Assembly (NCBI RefSeq): GCF_016427565.1
Contig: NZ_JAELXT010000003.1
Span: forward strand, 228,553 to 292,552
Length of the DNA stretch: 64,000 bases
Reading direction: 5' to 3'
From: Microvirga splendida
Lineage (GTDB): Bacteria > Pseudomonadota > Alphaproteobacteria > Rhizobiales > Beijerinckiaceae
The notes below the pieces were generated by a model, which worked only from the letters and a program-made list of their open reading frames with translations, had not been told where the DNA came from and made no database searches. Numbering within the stretch: position 1 is the first letter of the stretch; the number at the start of each line of letters is the position of its first letter. Made by a program: the position numbers and the translations under genes. Below, one piece after another: positions 8,867 through 16,476 of the stretch.

Positions 8867-9172
8867 TTATTCTGCCGCGGAGAGGTTCTCCAACTGAGTC
8901 TGTATTTCCGTGAGCTGCGCCTGATAGCTCGTTAGCATCTCGTCGTTGGCCTTGGTGCGTCGCGCGAACTCTGCCCGCAGGTCTTCCGGATTGTCCATGC
9001 CGAACTTCTTCTTGGATTCGGCGGTGAGCGTTTCCAGCGTCTTCCTTGCCCCCCTCAGTTCGGCCTCGACCGTGACCTTCTTCTCGTTCAGAACCCTGTA
9101 GGTATCGGTCAGATCCTTGAGGGTCTTGGCCTGACGATCGGAAACGGACATGGCGGCATCGGACATCGGCAT
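8867..9172 (-). CDS. Small coiled-coil protein, first gene of the ATPase operon
   Basis: A protein of 101 residues, almost entirely charged helix (SDRQAKTLKDLTDTYRVLNE, then repeated Lys/Glu/Leu), with no cysteines and no membrane segment. The start is either the ATG at 9172 or the in-frame ATG at 9166, which is better spaced from GAGG. The stop is 25 bp before the permuted ATPase, so they are probably one transcript. It may pair with the short N-terminal coil of the ATPase or serve as a structural or regulatory subunit. No family was recognised. Confidence 0.75.
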   Translation of the reverse strand: MPMSDAAMSVSDRQAKTLKDLTDTYRVLNEKKVTVEAELRGARKTLETLTAESKKKFGMDNPEDLRAEFARRTKANDEMLTSYQAQLTEIQTQLENLSAAE

Positions 9173-9310
9173 CTACCTCGTGCTCTGATGAGAATCCTTT
9201 TCGAAGGTTAACGGTTGTAGCCGTTTTGTTCGCGGCTCGCGACCGCAAATGTCGGTAGGAGCCATGTCCCAGAAGTATGAGGGCATCCGGGTGGCCTCAT
9301 AGGCAGAACG

Positions 9311-9500
9311 GGTCCGCAGCATACTCGGCGAAGGGGCGTCATCTCCCCGGACGAGTCGGCTATGTTCATCGTGCCCTCGAACGACACCCTCGCCCTCAAG
9401 GCAAAGGTGCAGCCGCAGGATATCGACCAGCTCTCGGTCGGGCACGCAGACGGAGACTTCGTCCAGGGTCAACGAGTGAACGCCGTTCGAGTACCTGATA
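9311..9500 (+). pseudogene. Fragment of a HlyD-type type I secretion adaptor gene
   Basis: A plus-strand frame reads GVISPDESAMFIVP, then LKAKVQPQDIDQLSVG. This is the well-conserved stretch of HlyD/PrtE membrane fusion proteins just before the C-terminal beta domain. Upstream the frame hits a stop near 9280, and downstream of about 9450 the similarity is lost. No start, coiled coil or membrane helix is present. It is a scrap of about 50 codons left by rearrangement. Confidence 0.55.
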
Positions 9501-9606
9501 TAGCCCCTCAAGGAGCAGTTCGCTCGCGTGTTCCGCGAGCGCTGAGCCAAGCCGCCGCAAGGATTCGCTCCCTTGCGGCGGCTCCCTTCACGGGCATCGA
9601 CCGGGC

Positions 9607-9918
9607 TCAGTCCTGGGCGGAGCACCGGACCGCGCGCCCGAAGTGGTGCCTAGCGTCGTCCAGGTGCCGGAGGAAGGTGCGCTGGTCGCGCTCCCGGTAC
9701 TCGCACCAGACGTCCACGGTCTGCCTTGCGCACTGGGAGAGGCCCTTCCGCCCGTCCGTCTCTTGGTACTCAAAGTTCCCCATCCGCTTGGCGAAGGATG
9801 CCCATGGGATGCCGAGCAGGCGCGCGACCTCGCGCTCGCTGGCGGCGCCGAGGCGCGAGCACCCGTGACGCTTCACGAAGAGAACGATGATGTCGTCGGC
9901 CCATGTCCACTCGTGCAT
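9607..9918 (-). CDS. Small protein resembling a DNA-binding domain found in some HNH nucleases
   Basis: A protein of 103 residues starting MHEWTWADDIIVLF, with an AGGAG site upstream. The layout is a helix, then EREVARLLGIPWASFAKRMG, then NFEYQETDGRKGLS, then a tryptophan-containing helix. This matches my memory of the N-terminal module seen in many HNH or restriction-type nucleases (a W...LAL...LY / MKLGNF / GRKGLS pattern). Here the module stands alone. It lies 44 bp downstream of a DUF4258-like gene and is probably co-transcribed. DNA recognition is inferred; no catalytic residues are visible. Confidence 0.55.
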   Translation of the reverse strand: MHEWTWADDIIVLFVKRHGCSRLGAASEREVARLLGIPWASFAKRMGNFEYQETDGRKGLSQCARQTVDVWCEYRERDQRTFLRHLDDARHHFGRAVRCSAQD

Positions 9919-9962
9919 GTTGAACTCCTGTTTCTGTCGGGAAGGGAAGGTTTCGGGCAGCG

Positions 9963-10304
9963 TCACCTGCGGGTCTGCCGGACGGACGTGCGCCCGCGTC
10001 GCTGCCACGTGCGCTGGGTCTTCCGCAGCATCCTGCGGGTCCGCCGGGCCACCGTGACGATGGCGCCGTCGTCGCCGAGGACCGCGTACACGTTCAGCCA
10101 CGGCTCAATCAGCCGCTGGATTCCGCGTCCGTCCGGCGCGCGCTCCATCCGCGAGACAGCGGCCTTGTCAAATATGAGCCGCTCCGCTCCGCGTGATCGG
10201 AAGGCCGACCCGTGCTGCTGGAGCATCTCGAGGACGAAGTGAGGTATCGCCCTCTCCCTGCGGCGCTCGGTGGCGTGGGAAGTCATGGCAAATGAAGTGA
10301 TCAT
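9963..10304 (-). CDS. DUF4258-like small protein
   Basis: A protein of 113 residues with a good AAAGGAG site eight bases before the ATG at 10304. The core has a helix with TERRRERAIP, then a phenylalanine/aspartate strand region and VYAVLGDDGAIVTVARRTRR. This order (His/Arg helix, then two strands ending in a basic tail) is like DUF4258, a fold shared with some RelE-like toxins. With the next gene it could be a toxin-antitoxin-like pair or a regulator pair. That role is a guess from size and spacing. Confidence 0.6.
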   Translation of the reverse strand: MITSFAMTSHATERRRERAIPHFVLEMLQQHGSAFRSRGAERLIFDKAAVSRMERAPDGRGIQRLIEPWLNVYAVLGDDGAIVTVARRTRRMLRKTQRTWQRRGRTSVRQTRR

Positions 10305-10759
10305 CTGTTCATTCTCCTTTGGGTTTGGAGTTCCGGGCCCGGGCACGTGCAAGCCCTGTCCTGTTCCCGTCGTGCGGGCGCAGAAACGCAGAAACCCGCT
10401 GGCGCGGAGCCAGCGGGTTGTGCACCCGCCACAAGTGACGAGTGTTCGCTTAGGGATAATTACGTAAGGCGCACGAAATTCCGCGCGTCATTGCCCTGAT
10501 ATAAGGGGGATTACCCCAATGTACGTGACGTTCGACTATCAATTGACAGCGGATCACATCGATCACTACGTCACGAAAAGCATAATACAGGAACGGCGGC
10601 CGATTACTACCTGTTCTGTTGGTGTAATACTTTGAGGAAACAGATGGCTGCAACTCCGTCGTGTGTGGGAAGCCGGACAGTCCCATGGTGCAGCCCTTTT
10701 CGAATGCTGCTTCCCCAATGCCTGCTCCAACTTGAGATCGAAAGGCGCAGGGGCCGCGG
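10305..10759. other. Intergenic region with a strong hairpin
   Basis: A stretch of 455 bp without a convincing gene. It holds the perfect hairpin at 10393-10419 and an AT-richer part (10430-10640) that should contain the promoter for the minus-strand pair at 9607-10304. Short open frames here have poor codon use and no ribosome site. Confidence 0.5.
10393..10419 (-). terminator. Perfect 11-bp hairpin, terminator or attenuator upstream of 10304
   Basis: AACCCGCTGGC and GCCAGCGGGTT flank a 5-base loop. Read on the minus strand the stem is followed by TTTCTGCGTTTCTG, a broken T-tract. It lies about 90 bases ahead of the minus-strand gene start at 10304, in its probable leader. An attenuator or a terminator of an upstream transcript are both possible. 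Confidence 0.6.
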
Positions 10760-11476
10760 CTAAGTTCCGGGATGTTCGCGACGTAGGTGGAGCGCGCGGA
10801 TCACATCTGCACCGAGGGTCTGCGTGTTCTTTGTTTCTCCCTTGGCGTTCAGTAGGCTGATACCAAGGCGGGCAGCGATGGGCCGGAGAACATCCTTGAC
10901 TACTATTGGCTGGACGGCCCCATCACGCAGGATGCGGATCGCGCCACTCTCATACCGGACGATTTCAAGTTCAGAATGTCTTGCGCGCGCTGTGACACGT
11001 AGTTCGTCGACGGGGCGCTTCTCCCGCTGGTTTCCCTGCGCAATGGAGTACACGTACTTGCCGTCACTGAGTCGCATCTTGCCCGTGGCTGCCTCGGCGC
11101 TCTCATCGAGCAGTTCCTCGACGGAGATCCCCAGTTCGTCGTCCACGTTGACGCGGAGGACGATGACCCTGTCGACAAACTCGAATGTCGCCGCGTTGAA
11201 GGATGCATGGGAGGAGGTCGTCACCGTCTTGACGGAGATCCGCTCGTTCGAGGACGACACGACATCGTACCCCCGCTGGTTGGTTTCCAGCGCCATCTGG
11301 CCACGGGTGATCATAGCAGCGTAGAGTTCGCCAATACGGCCGGTGAGGTGGTTCAGTTCCGCCGGAGCCACTCCCCAGCTCAACTCCTTCTCGAACCACG
11401 CGAGTGCCTCGGCAAGCGATTGGATAATCTGGACTTGGGTTAATGTAGGCTTGGGTTCACTTGCCTGGGATGTCAT
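10760..11476 (-). CDS. DUF6998-like protein
   Basis: A protein of 238 residues. After a helical N-terminus it has LTGRIGELYAAMITRGQMA and GYDVVSSSNERISVKTV, followed by strands with FVDRVIVLRVN. This layout (E...D...E-x-K-like) resembles proteins annotated DUF6998, in which a restriction-endonuclease-like fold has been suspected. The C-terminal 70 residues form a separate basic domain. It lies 127 bp beyond nurA on the same strand, behind a terminator-like hairpin, so it may be a separate or partly read-through unit of the same island. No activity is claimed. Confidence 0.55.
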   Translation of the reverse strand: MTSQASEPKPTLTQVQIIQSLAEALAWFEKELSWGVAPAELNHLTGRIGELYAAMITRGQMALETNQRGYDVVSSSNERISVKTVTTSSHASFNAATFEFVDRVIVLRVNVDDELGISVEELLDESAEAATGKMRLSDGKYVYSIAQGNQREKRPVDELRVTARARHSELEIVRYESGAIRILRDGAVQPIVVKDVLRPIAARLGISLLNAKGETKNTQTLGADVIRALHLRREHPGT

Positions 11477-11528
11477 TCAAAGTCAGTCGTAGCTGTGGTC
11501 CGGACGACATTTGCAGCCGATTCAGCAA

Positions 11529-11561
11529 GGCACCAGTTCCGCGCGAGCCGGAATTGGTGCC
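11529..11561 (-). terminator. Hairpin downstream of nurA
   Basis: A 13-bp stem (GGCACCAGTTCCG with CGGAATTGGTGCC, one wobble pair) with a 7-base loop, 43 bases after the nurA stop on the minus strand. The following TTGCT is a weak T-tract. It probably terminates the methylase-herA-nurA transcript at least in part. Confidence 0.6.
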
Positions 11562-11603
11562 ATTTCTAGGTGAGCTCACGGCTGGGTACCGTGGTACAGG
11601 TAC

Positions 11604-13049
11604 CTAGCGGCTGATCTTCAGGGCGTCTCTGACGAACGCATCGAGAGAGCGTCCGCCGGGCGCATGAGCGATCGAGGCGTATCGATGGGCGAGGTGGATC
11701 GGGATCAGCGCATTCGCGAACAAGTCGGTCTGCATCATCTCAATGAGTGATATCATGCGCGACAGGTCGGCCCCGTAATGCTTGAGGTCCATCTTCGCCT
11801 CGCGGAACGCCACACCGTCAACATCCGCCTTTCGGGCGAATGGATAGGCGAGGGTGACATCGAAGATCTTCCCCCGGGACGTCCTAACGATGAAGGTCTG
11901 GCCGTAGTACGTTTCATCCCCGAAGTTGTTTGGGTTGTTCGTGACGTTTGCCTCGATGATCGAGTACCGGTAGTCATCATCAATCGGCAGGAGGAAGGTT
12001 CCTTCCCGCTCAGTCCCGTCGGGATTGCATTGGAGGATACGTTCGATCATCGTTGCGTGCTCGACGACCTTTCCCGTCTTGGATACGCCTATCACGAGCG
12101 GGCCGTTCAATCCCTTCGACCGGCAGTCCGTCCGAACCTCGTCCAACAATGACATGATACCCCGATGGAAACGGGCGGACTCGCCGAAGATTGCAAGCGG
12201 GCCGTCAATGATCACGTGCATGTTGCCCGTGGATGTCGGGTCGTTAATATGGGCACACCGAATGATATGGGCGACCAGAATGTGCTCCATCGCCGACATG
12301 AGACGGCTGAAGCACTCGGTGTTGGATCCTTCCTCGGAGAAGACGTCCTGCACGCGGAGAGCATCTGTCACGAAGACCCTCTTCGCGGAATCTCCATTAA
12401 CGTCCACGTAGCCTGGATCAACGGGGACGAAGAGCTTTTCGCCCAAGGGCATCCCGTCAATGGGCGACTTCTTGTCTTTACTTAGAACAATGCCCTCTCG
12501 ACCCTGTTCCGTTACGATGGACCCGCTCCGCCTTATGAGGTCCACGAGCGTGTCGTAAAGGGTAATGCCCTGACAGGTAAGGCTTTCATCCCGAAAGATG
12601 TCGAAGACGGTGCTGCGGAAGAAGGTCTTTGTCTTCGGGATTGCATCCGACGTGATACCAGCCCCAGGCAGCGCGAAACTTAGCGAACCGGCGGCCTTCT
12701 TCAGGTTCGCGATATCGACCGGGTCAACGAAAATCTCGTTGCGGTCGCGGAGCCGCTTGTAATCGGGTACCTTGATCAGAACATTCGAGAACTTCAGAAG
12801 GCCAACCCTGATGGACGGGAAATCCTTCTTGGCGATCGCCTCGTACGGCGAGGCATCGGAGGCGAGTATGAGACCTTGGTCCATTTCGCGGACGAGTTCC
12901 TTGACGTCGATCACCTTCGTCCGAATGGAGTCCCCGCGGTCGGCGAGGTTCACGCCGACTCTCGCCTTGTCCATGAAGGCGAGTACCACCGGTTGCTTCA
13001 TCACGTCGAAGCCGCCGGTTGGGGAAGACGGCTCGCGATCATACGGCAT
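11604..13049 (-). CDS. nurA: NurA-domain nuclease
   Basis: A protein of 481 residues from the ATG at 13049, which has GGAGG six bases upstream. It begins two bases after the herA stop. It carries the NurA pattern: a DGS-like acidic motif (ASDAS, residues 63-67), a later VIIDGPLAIFGE strand, IGVSKTGKVVEH, and conserved helices near the C-terminus. NurA is a metal-dependent DNA nuclease that works inside the HerA hexamer to resect DNA ends. In bacteria the pair is mostly found in defence-type loci. The longer upstream frame runs into herA and is not used. The catalytic acids cannot be fixed without an alignment. Confidence 0.72.
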   Translation of the reverse strand: MPYDREPSSPTGGFDVMKQPVVLAFMDKARVGVNLADRGDSIRTKVIDVKELVREMDQGLILASDASPYEAIAKKDFPSIRVGLLKFSNVLIKVPDYKRLRDRNEIFVDPVDIANLKKAAGSLSFALPGAGITSDAIPKTKTFFRSTVFDIFRDESLTCQGITLYDTLVDLIRRSGSIVTEQGREGIVLSKDKKSPIDGMPLGEKLFVPVDPGYVDVNGDSAKRVFVTDALRVQDVFSEEGSNTECFSRLMSAMEHILVAHIIRCAHINDPTSTGNMHVIIDGPLAIFGESARFHRGIMSLLDEVRTDCRSKGLNGPLVIGVSKTGKVVEHATMIERILQCNPDGTEREGTFLLPIDDDYRYSIIEANVTNNPNNFGDETYYGQTFIVRTSRGKIFDVTLAYPFARKADVDGVAFREAKMDLKHYGADLSRMISLIEMMQTDLFANALIPIHLAHRYASIAHAPGGRSLDAFVRDALKISR

Positions 13050-13051
13050 GC

Positions 13052-15208
13052 TCAGGCCTCCACGGCTAACGGCTTGAACCAAGCCGCGCCGGAGGCCTTC
13101 GCCTTCATGTAGCTTGCGAAGACCTTCTTGGGCTCGAAAAGAAGGATCTGGGTCGGTGTCGTGAAGTTCGAGCTCAACGTCTTTATGCGCGCGAAGCCCA
13201 CGTCCTGGCAACGTTTCAGGCTCTCCGAGAAATCCTCGAAGTCATAGTAGCGCGACAGTCCCTTGATCTCGTTGTCGTTGTTGAGGTGAGTGACGAAAAA
13301 ATTCTCTGTGTTGGACAGGATGTTCGGATGGATGGAAGATGGTTCCTGCGTTGCGTAGACAAGGGAGATGCCGTACTTAGCGCCCTCCTTGGCGACGCGT
13401 GGCCATGTGGTGTTGAGGTCCGAGTTCTTGCCAATGAGGTTGTGGGCTTCCTCGACGTAGATGACCACCCGCGGAGGAGTCCCACCTTCAGTAAAGATCC
13501 GAGAGGACTTGTCGAACACGTGCCTCGCGATTCGTTCGGCCATCGTCTCGCGAACGCTGGGTGGGCCGACCGACAGGTCGACGATCACGATCCGACCTTC
13601 CTTGAGCAGCCCGTAAATGTCCTCGGCGACGTTGGCCGACCCGGTTGCAGAGTGGAACTGGATGGCAGCGTTACGAATGGCGTTGGCAGCCCTGATCGGC
13701 CCATCATTCTTACTCGACCTACCGACAAGAACACATAGGAGTGCATACTCTTGGATAGAGAGCCACTTTTTCTTCCCGTCCCTCAGCCCCCGGTCGTCGG
13801 CGGGACCACCCTTCGCTTTCTCGACGTCCCGTATCGTGGACCAGAATGTAACCGCATCCTCGGGTGACGCTCGATACACGCCGTTGGCTCCGGCTGGTGA
13901 CAGTGAGAAGAATTTAATGGCGGCTTGGATGCGCTCGTCGTCGCTCGTCGCCGATGGAAATTCGTTTTGGATAGGGGCGTGAGCGCTGTACAGCTCCTTC
14001 AGGATTGGCTTCCCGACTGAGAACTCAATCTTGAAGGCTGATGCGTGGGGATAGCCCGCTGCCTTCAAAATGCACTGGTAGATGGCAACCCGGCGCTGCC
14101 AACGTGTCTTTGCACTGAAATCCGCTGGATCCGGCTCCTCAAAATCAAGGGAGACGAACGTTTGCAGGTCCTCGCTCATGGACCCACCCTCGTCGCGAAG
14201 GTTGTTCGCGATGAATTGGCGTCCCATGTCGAGAGACTCGTAGAAGTTGACCCGGACATCGCGGAAGCCCGTTGCGAACGATGCGCGGTACCGGACTGTG
14301 TTGTCGCCGAAGACGTCAGCAATTGAGCTGCCCTCGTCCTGGTTGTTGGCGTTCGAGTACTCGCCGTTGATGTCGAAGATGACTTGGCCAATGGGAAGGT
14401 CCGTCTCAAGCGCGGAGAGCGCCACCGCCGAAACCATGGTCTTGGTCGTGTTCGACTTTCCGGTGCGCGTCATGCCGAAGACAGCCGTGCGGCGGGCAAG
14501 AAAGTCTCCTGGGAACAACTTCACGGGGACTGAATCCTGCTTCGCCTGGATCCCCATGTGGTTTGCGGAGGTGAAGCGGACGGTCCCGATCTGGAAAGAG
14601 GCTGGAGGCTTGCCCATCCCCATGGCCTTCGCGTCGTCATGAGCCTTTTTCAGTCGGATCGGGTCAACAAAGTTCACGATCTCTTCGAGAGCTGCCGGAC
14701 CGGGCTTCAGAACCTTCATCTGACGTGCGGCGAAGAAGTCCTCCACGTCCGCACCAAAGCGGAGCCTATGGTCGGCATCAAGATAGAAGGTGCCTAGGAC
14801 CTTACACTGAATGCCGCTCCACTGAAGCATCCCGAAGGAGATCGGCTCCATGCCACGGAAGGCGGGGTCCGTGGTTTTGGGTGAGTCCTGGAAATGCTCC
14901 ATGATCGCCCGGAGCGCGTCGCGATCGGTCGCGATCTCCGTGCGCCCGACGATCCGAAGGAGCACCGCCCGCCTGTCTATCGGGTCGGTCGAGCCGTATT
15001 CCGAAGGGTTGAGGCTGCTCGCGAGCAGGTAGCTATTCATGGGGATGCCGCCTGCCTCCTGCCGCCAGCGGTCGTTCGTCATGACGACCATCTCGCCATA
15101 GGATGAGTGGATGGTGAATCCTACGTGGCGGCTGTCGGCGGCCTCATCGACAAGCCTGACCAAAGGATTGGTCACTGCCGACATTTGCTTGATCGTGTTG
15201 GCGATCAT
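13052..15208 (-). CDS. herA: HerA-like hexameric DNA translocase ATPase
   Basis: A protein of 718 residues. An N-terminal HAS-barrel-like region is followed by the FtsK/HerA P-loop core: Walker A GMTRTGKSN near residues 245-253, VIFDINGEYS, Walker B VVIYVEEAHNLI near 580-590, and the arginine/sensor region YATQEPSSIHPNILSN. This is typical of HerA (DUF87). HerA rings pump DNA and feed it to NurA. The gene starts 4 bp after the methyltransferase stop and ends 2 bp before nurA, so the three form one tight operon. Compared with archaeal HerA (about 500 residues) it is longer, with an insert of about 200 residues between Walker A and B. Confidence 0.9.
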   Translation of the reverse strand: MIANTIKQMSAVTNPLVRLVDEAADSRHVGFTIHSSYGEMVVMTNDRWRQEAGGIPMNSYLLASSLNPSEYGSTDPIDRRAVLLRIVGRTEIATDRDALRAIMEHFQDSPKTTDPAFRGMEPISFGMLQWSGIQCKVLGTFYLDADHRLRFGADVEDFFAARQMKVLKPGPAALEEIVNFVDPIRLKKAHDDAKAMGMGKPPASFQIGTVRFTSANHMGIQAKQDSVPVKLFPGDFLARRTAVFGMTRTGKSNTTKTMVSAVALSALETDLPIGQVIFDINGEYSNANNQDEGSSIADVFGDNTVRYRASFATGFRDVRVNFYESLDMGRQFIANNLRDEGGSMSEDLQTFVSLDFEEPDPADFSAKTRWQRRVAIYQCILKAAGYPHASAFKIEFSVGKPILKELYSAHAPIQNEFPSATSDDERIQAAIKFFSLSPAGANGVYRASPEDAVTFWSTIRDVEKAKGGPADDRGLRDGKKKWLSIQEYALLCVLVGRSSKNDGPIRAANAIRNAAIQFHSATGSANVAEDIYGLLKEGRIVIVDLSVGPPSVRETMAERIARHVFDKSSRIFTEGGTPPRVVIYVEEAHNLIGKNSDLNTTWPRVAKEGAKYGISLVYATQEPSSIHPNILSNTENFFVTHLNNDNEIKGLSRYYDFEDFSESLKRCQDVGFARIKTLSSNFTTPTQILLFEPKKVFASYMKAKASGAAWFKPLAVEA

Positions 15209-15212
15209 GAAT

Positions 15213-16244
15213 TTATCCTACCTGAGTTCTGGGAAACATCGGGTTTCGTACGATACCAGCAGAGGGAATCTGCCGGCGGCGAGGAAGTTGGATTACTACT
15301 CCTGAATCCTGGAGGTCGCCTGACGCGCGCAGACGGGCGATGATGTTCGAGACAATGACTTCCGAGGCCACGAGGCGTTCATGGGCATCGATCCGAGCGC
15401 TGTATTGGAGGTTGACGCGCGCGAAGCCCGGATGCTTCCCGTACTTCTCGCGGGCCTCAGGGTGGTCATCGTAGGACAGGATCCAGTGGCCGGGAATCGA
15501 CTTTACGTCCTGCGCGAGCACGTCGTGCTGCTCTTCGCTGAAGCTATAGCTATAAAGACGCTCCGCCTTTGCGAAGAAGGGCGGGTCCAGATACCAGAGC
15601 ACGGTCTCGGGAGTGTCCCTGAAAACTCGCATCGCACGGACGTTGCGAAGCGTCTTGCGGTAAGATTCGTTCCGCACGAAAGCGACCCGATTGGAAAGCT
15701 TCTGGAGTTCGAGGATTCGCTCCGCAAGCTTCTCCCGGTTGAAACGGCAGTCGATCTTATAGGCACCGGATTGAGACCTCCCGCCGATCGGCCCGGTTTG
15801 CGGCATTAGGGCGCCCGAAAAGCTAGTCCGATTTAGGAAGAAGCATTTGAAGGCTGCCTGAAGCTCTGTCCTAGGCTCCAGTGATTTCTGCCGGTGCCAC
15901 TCATCCAAAGTGACATCCACGTCATAGATCATGTCTGCCAAGCGCAGCGCCTTCATGGAGAATACCGTTCGCCAGAACGCTGCAACAAGCGGGTCCGCGT
16001 CGGCCAGTGCAATCGACTTTACGTAGCCGCCTTCGAGCAGGGATATAGATACCGCGCCCCCCCCGGCAAAGGGTTCCACGAAGAGCTCAATATCGAGTTT
16101 CGCTCGGGTGATCACGTCAGCTATGAAGGGGGCGAGCTTTCTCTTGCCGCCCGGATACCGCAACGGGGACACATCCGACCGGGTGCACCATGGGACCGTG
16201 TTCCCGTAGATGTCCGGACGAGCGTGTTTCTTTGTTTCCTTCAT
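15213..16244 (-). CDS. D12-class DNA adenine-N6 methyltransferase
   Basis: A protein of 343 residues starting MKETKKHARPDIYG at 16244. Motifs are in Dam/D12 order: LRYPGGKRKLAPFI (motif X), FVEPFAGGGAV (motif I, S-adenosylmethionine binding), then WYLDPPFF (motif IV, DPPF where many have DPPY). It methylates adenine in DNA. As first gene of the operon with herA and nurA it may mark self DNA so that the HerA-NurA pair spares it, which is inference from gene order. A longer open frame upstream is arginine/proline-rich and antisense-like, so it was not used. Confidence 0.87.
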   Translation of the reverse strand: MKETKKHARPDIYGNTVPWCTRSDVSPLRYPGGKRKLAPFIADVITRAKLDIELFVEPFAGGGAVSISLLEGGYVKSIALADADPLVAAFWRTVFSMKALRLADMIYDVDVTLDEWHRQKSLEPRTELQAAFKCFFLNRTSFSGALMPQTGPIGGRSQSGAYKIDCRFNREKLAERILELQKLSNRVAFVRNESYRKTLRNVRAMRVFRDTPETVLWYLDPPFFAKAERLYSYSFSEEQHDVLAQDVKSIPGHWILSYDDHPEAREKYGKHPGFARVNLQYSARIDAHERLVASEVIVSNIIARLRASGDLQDSGVVIQLPRRRQIPSAGIVRNPMFPRTQVG

Positions 16245-16341
16245 CGGTTCCGCCCCCAAGCTCCATCCGCCACTCTCGGCAGAACGGCCCAGACGACCTT
16301 CGGAACCAGCGATTACCGAATCTTCACGCCTCCATGAGCCC

Positions 16342-16476
16342 CTGCTGGATTGTTGCCCATAGGGTTCCATTTGACAACGGACCAGGAGTTCGGCGGATCC
16401 AAGATCCCCAGGAAGTGCAACTGTGAGCTTGTTGCAGAGAGCTGCTGGATTGTTATGCCAGACCAAGGGTTTCCAT
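16342..16476. repeat. Imperfect direct repeat around the end of the PLD gene
   Basis: CTGCTGGATTGTT followed by AGGGTTCCAT or AAGGGTTTCCAT occurs at 16342-16370 and again at 16442-16476, about 100 bp apart. The second copy contains the stop of the PLD-type gene. The first copy lies in the gap to the methylase gene. This looks like a small tandem duplication that has since diverged. Confidence 0.5.

Noticed and set aside
9173..9625. A 150-codon minus-strand frame ahead of the coiled-coil gene
   Set aside because: The plus strand reads as a HlyD fragment. The minus frame has no ribosome site and mixed composition.
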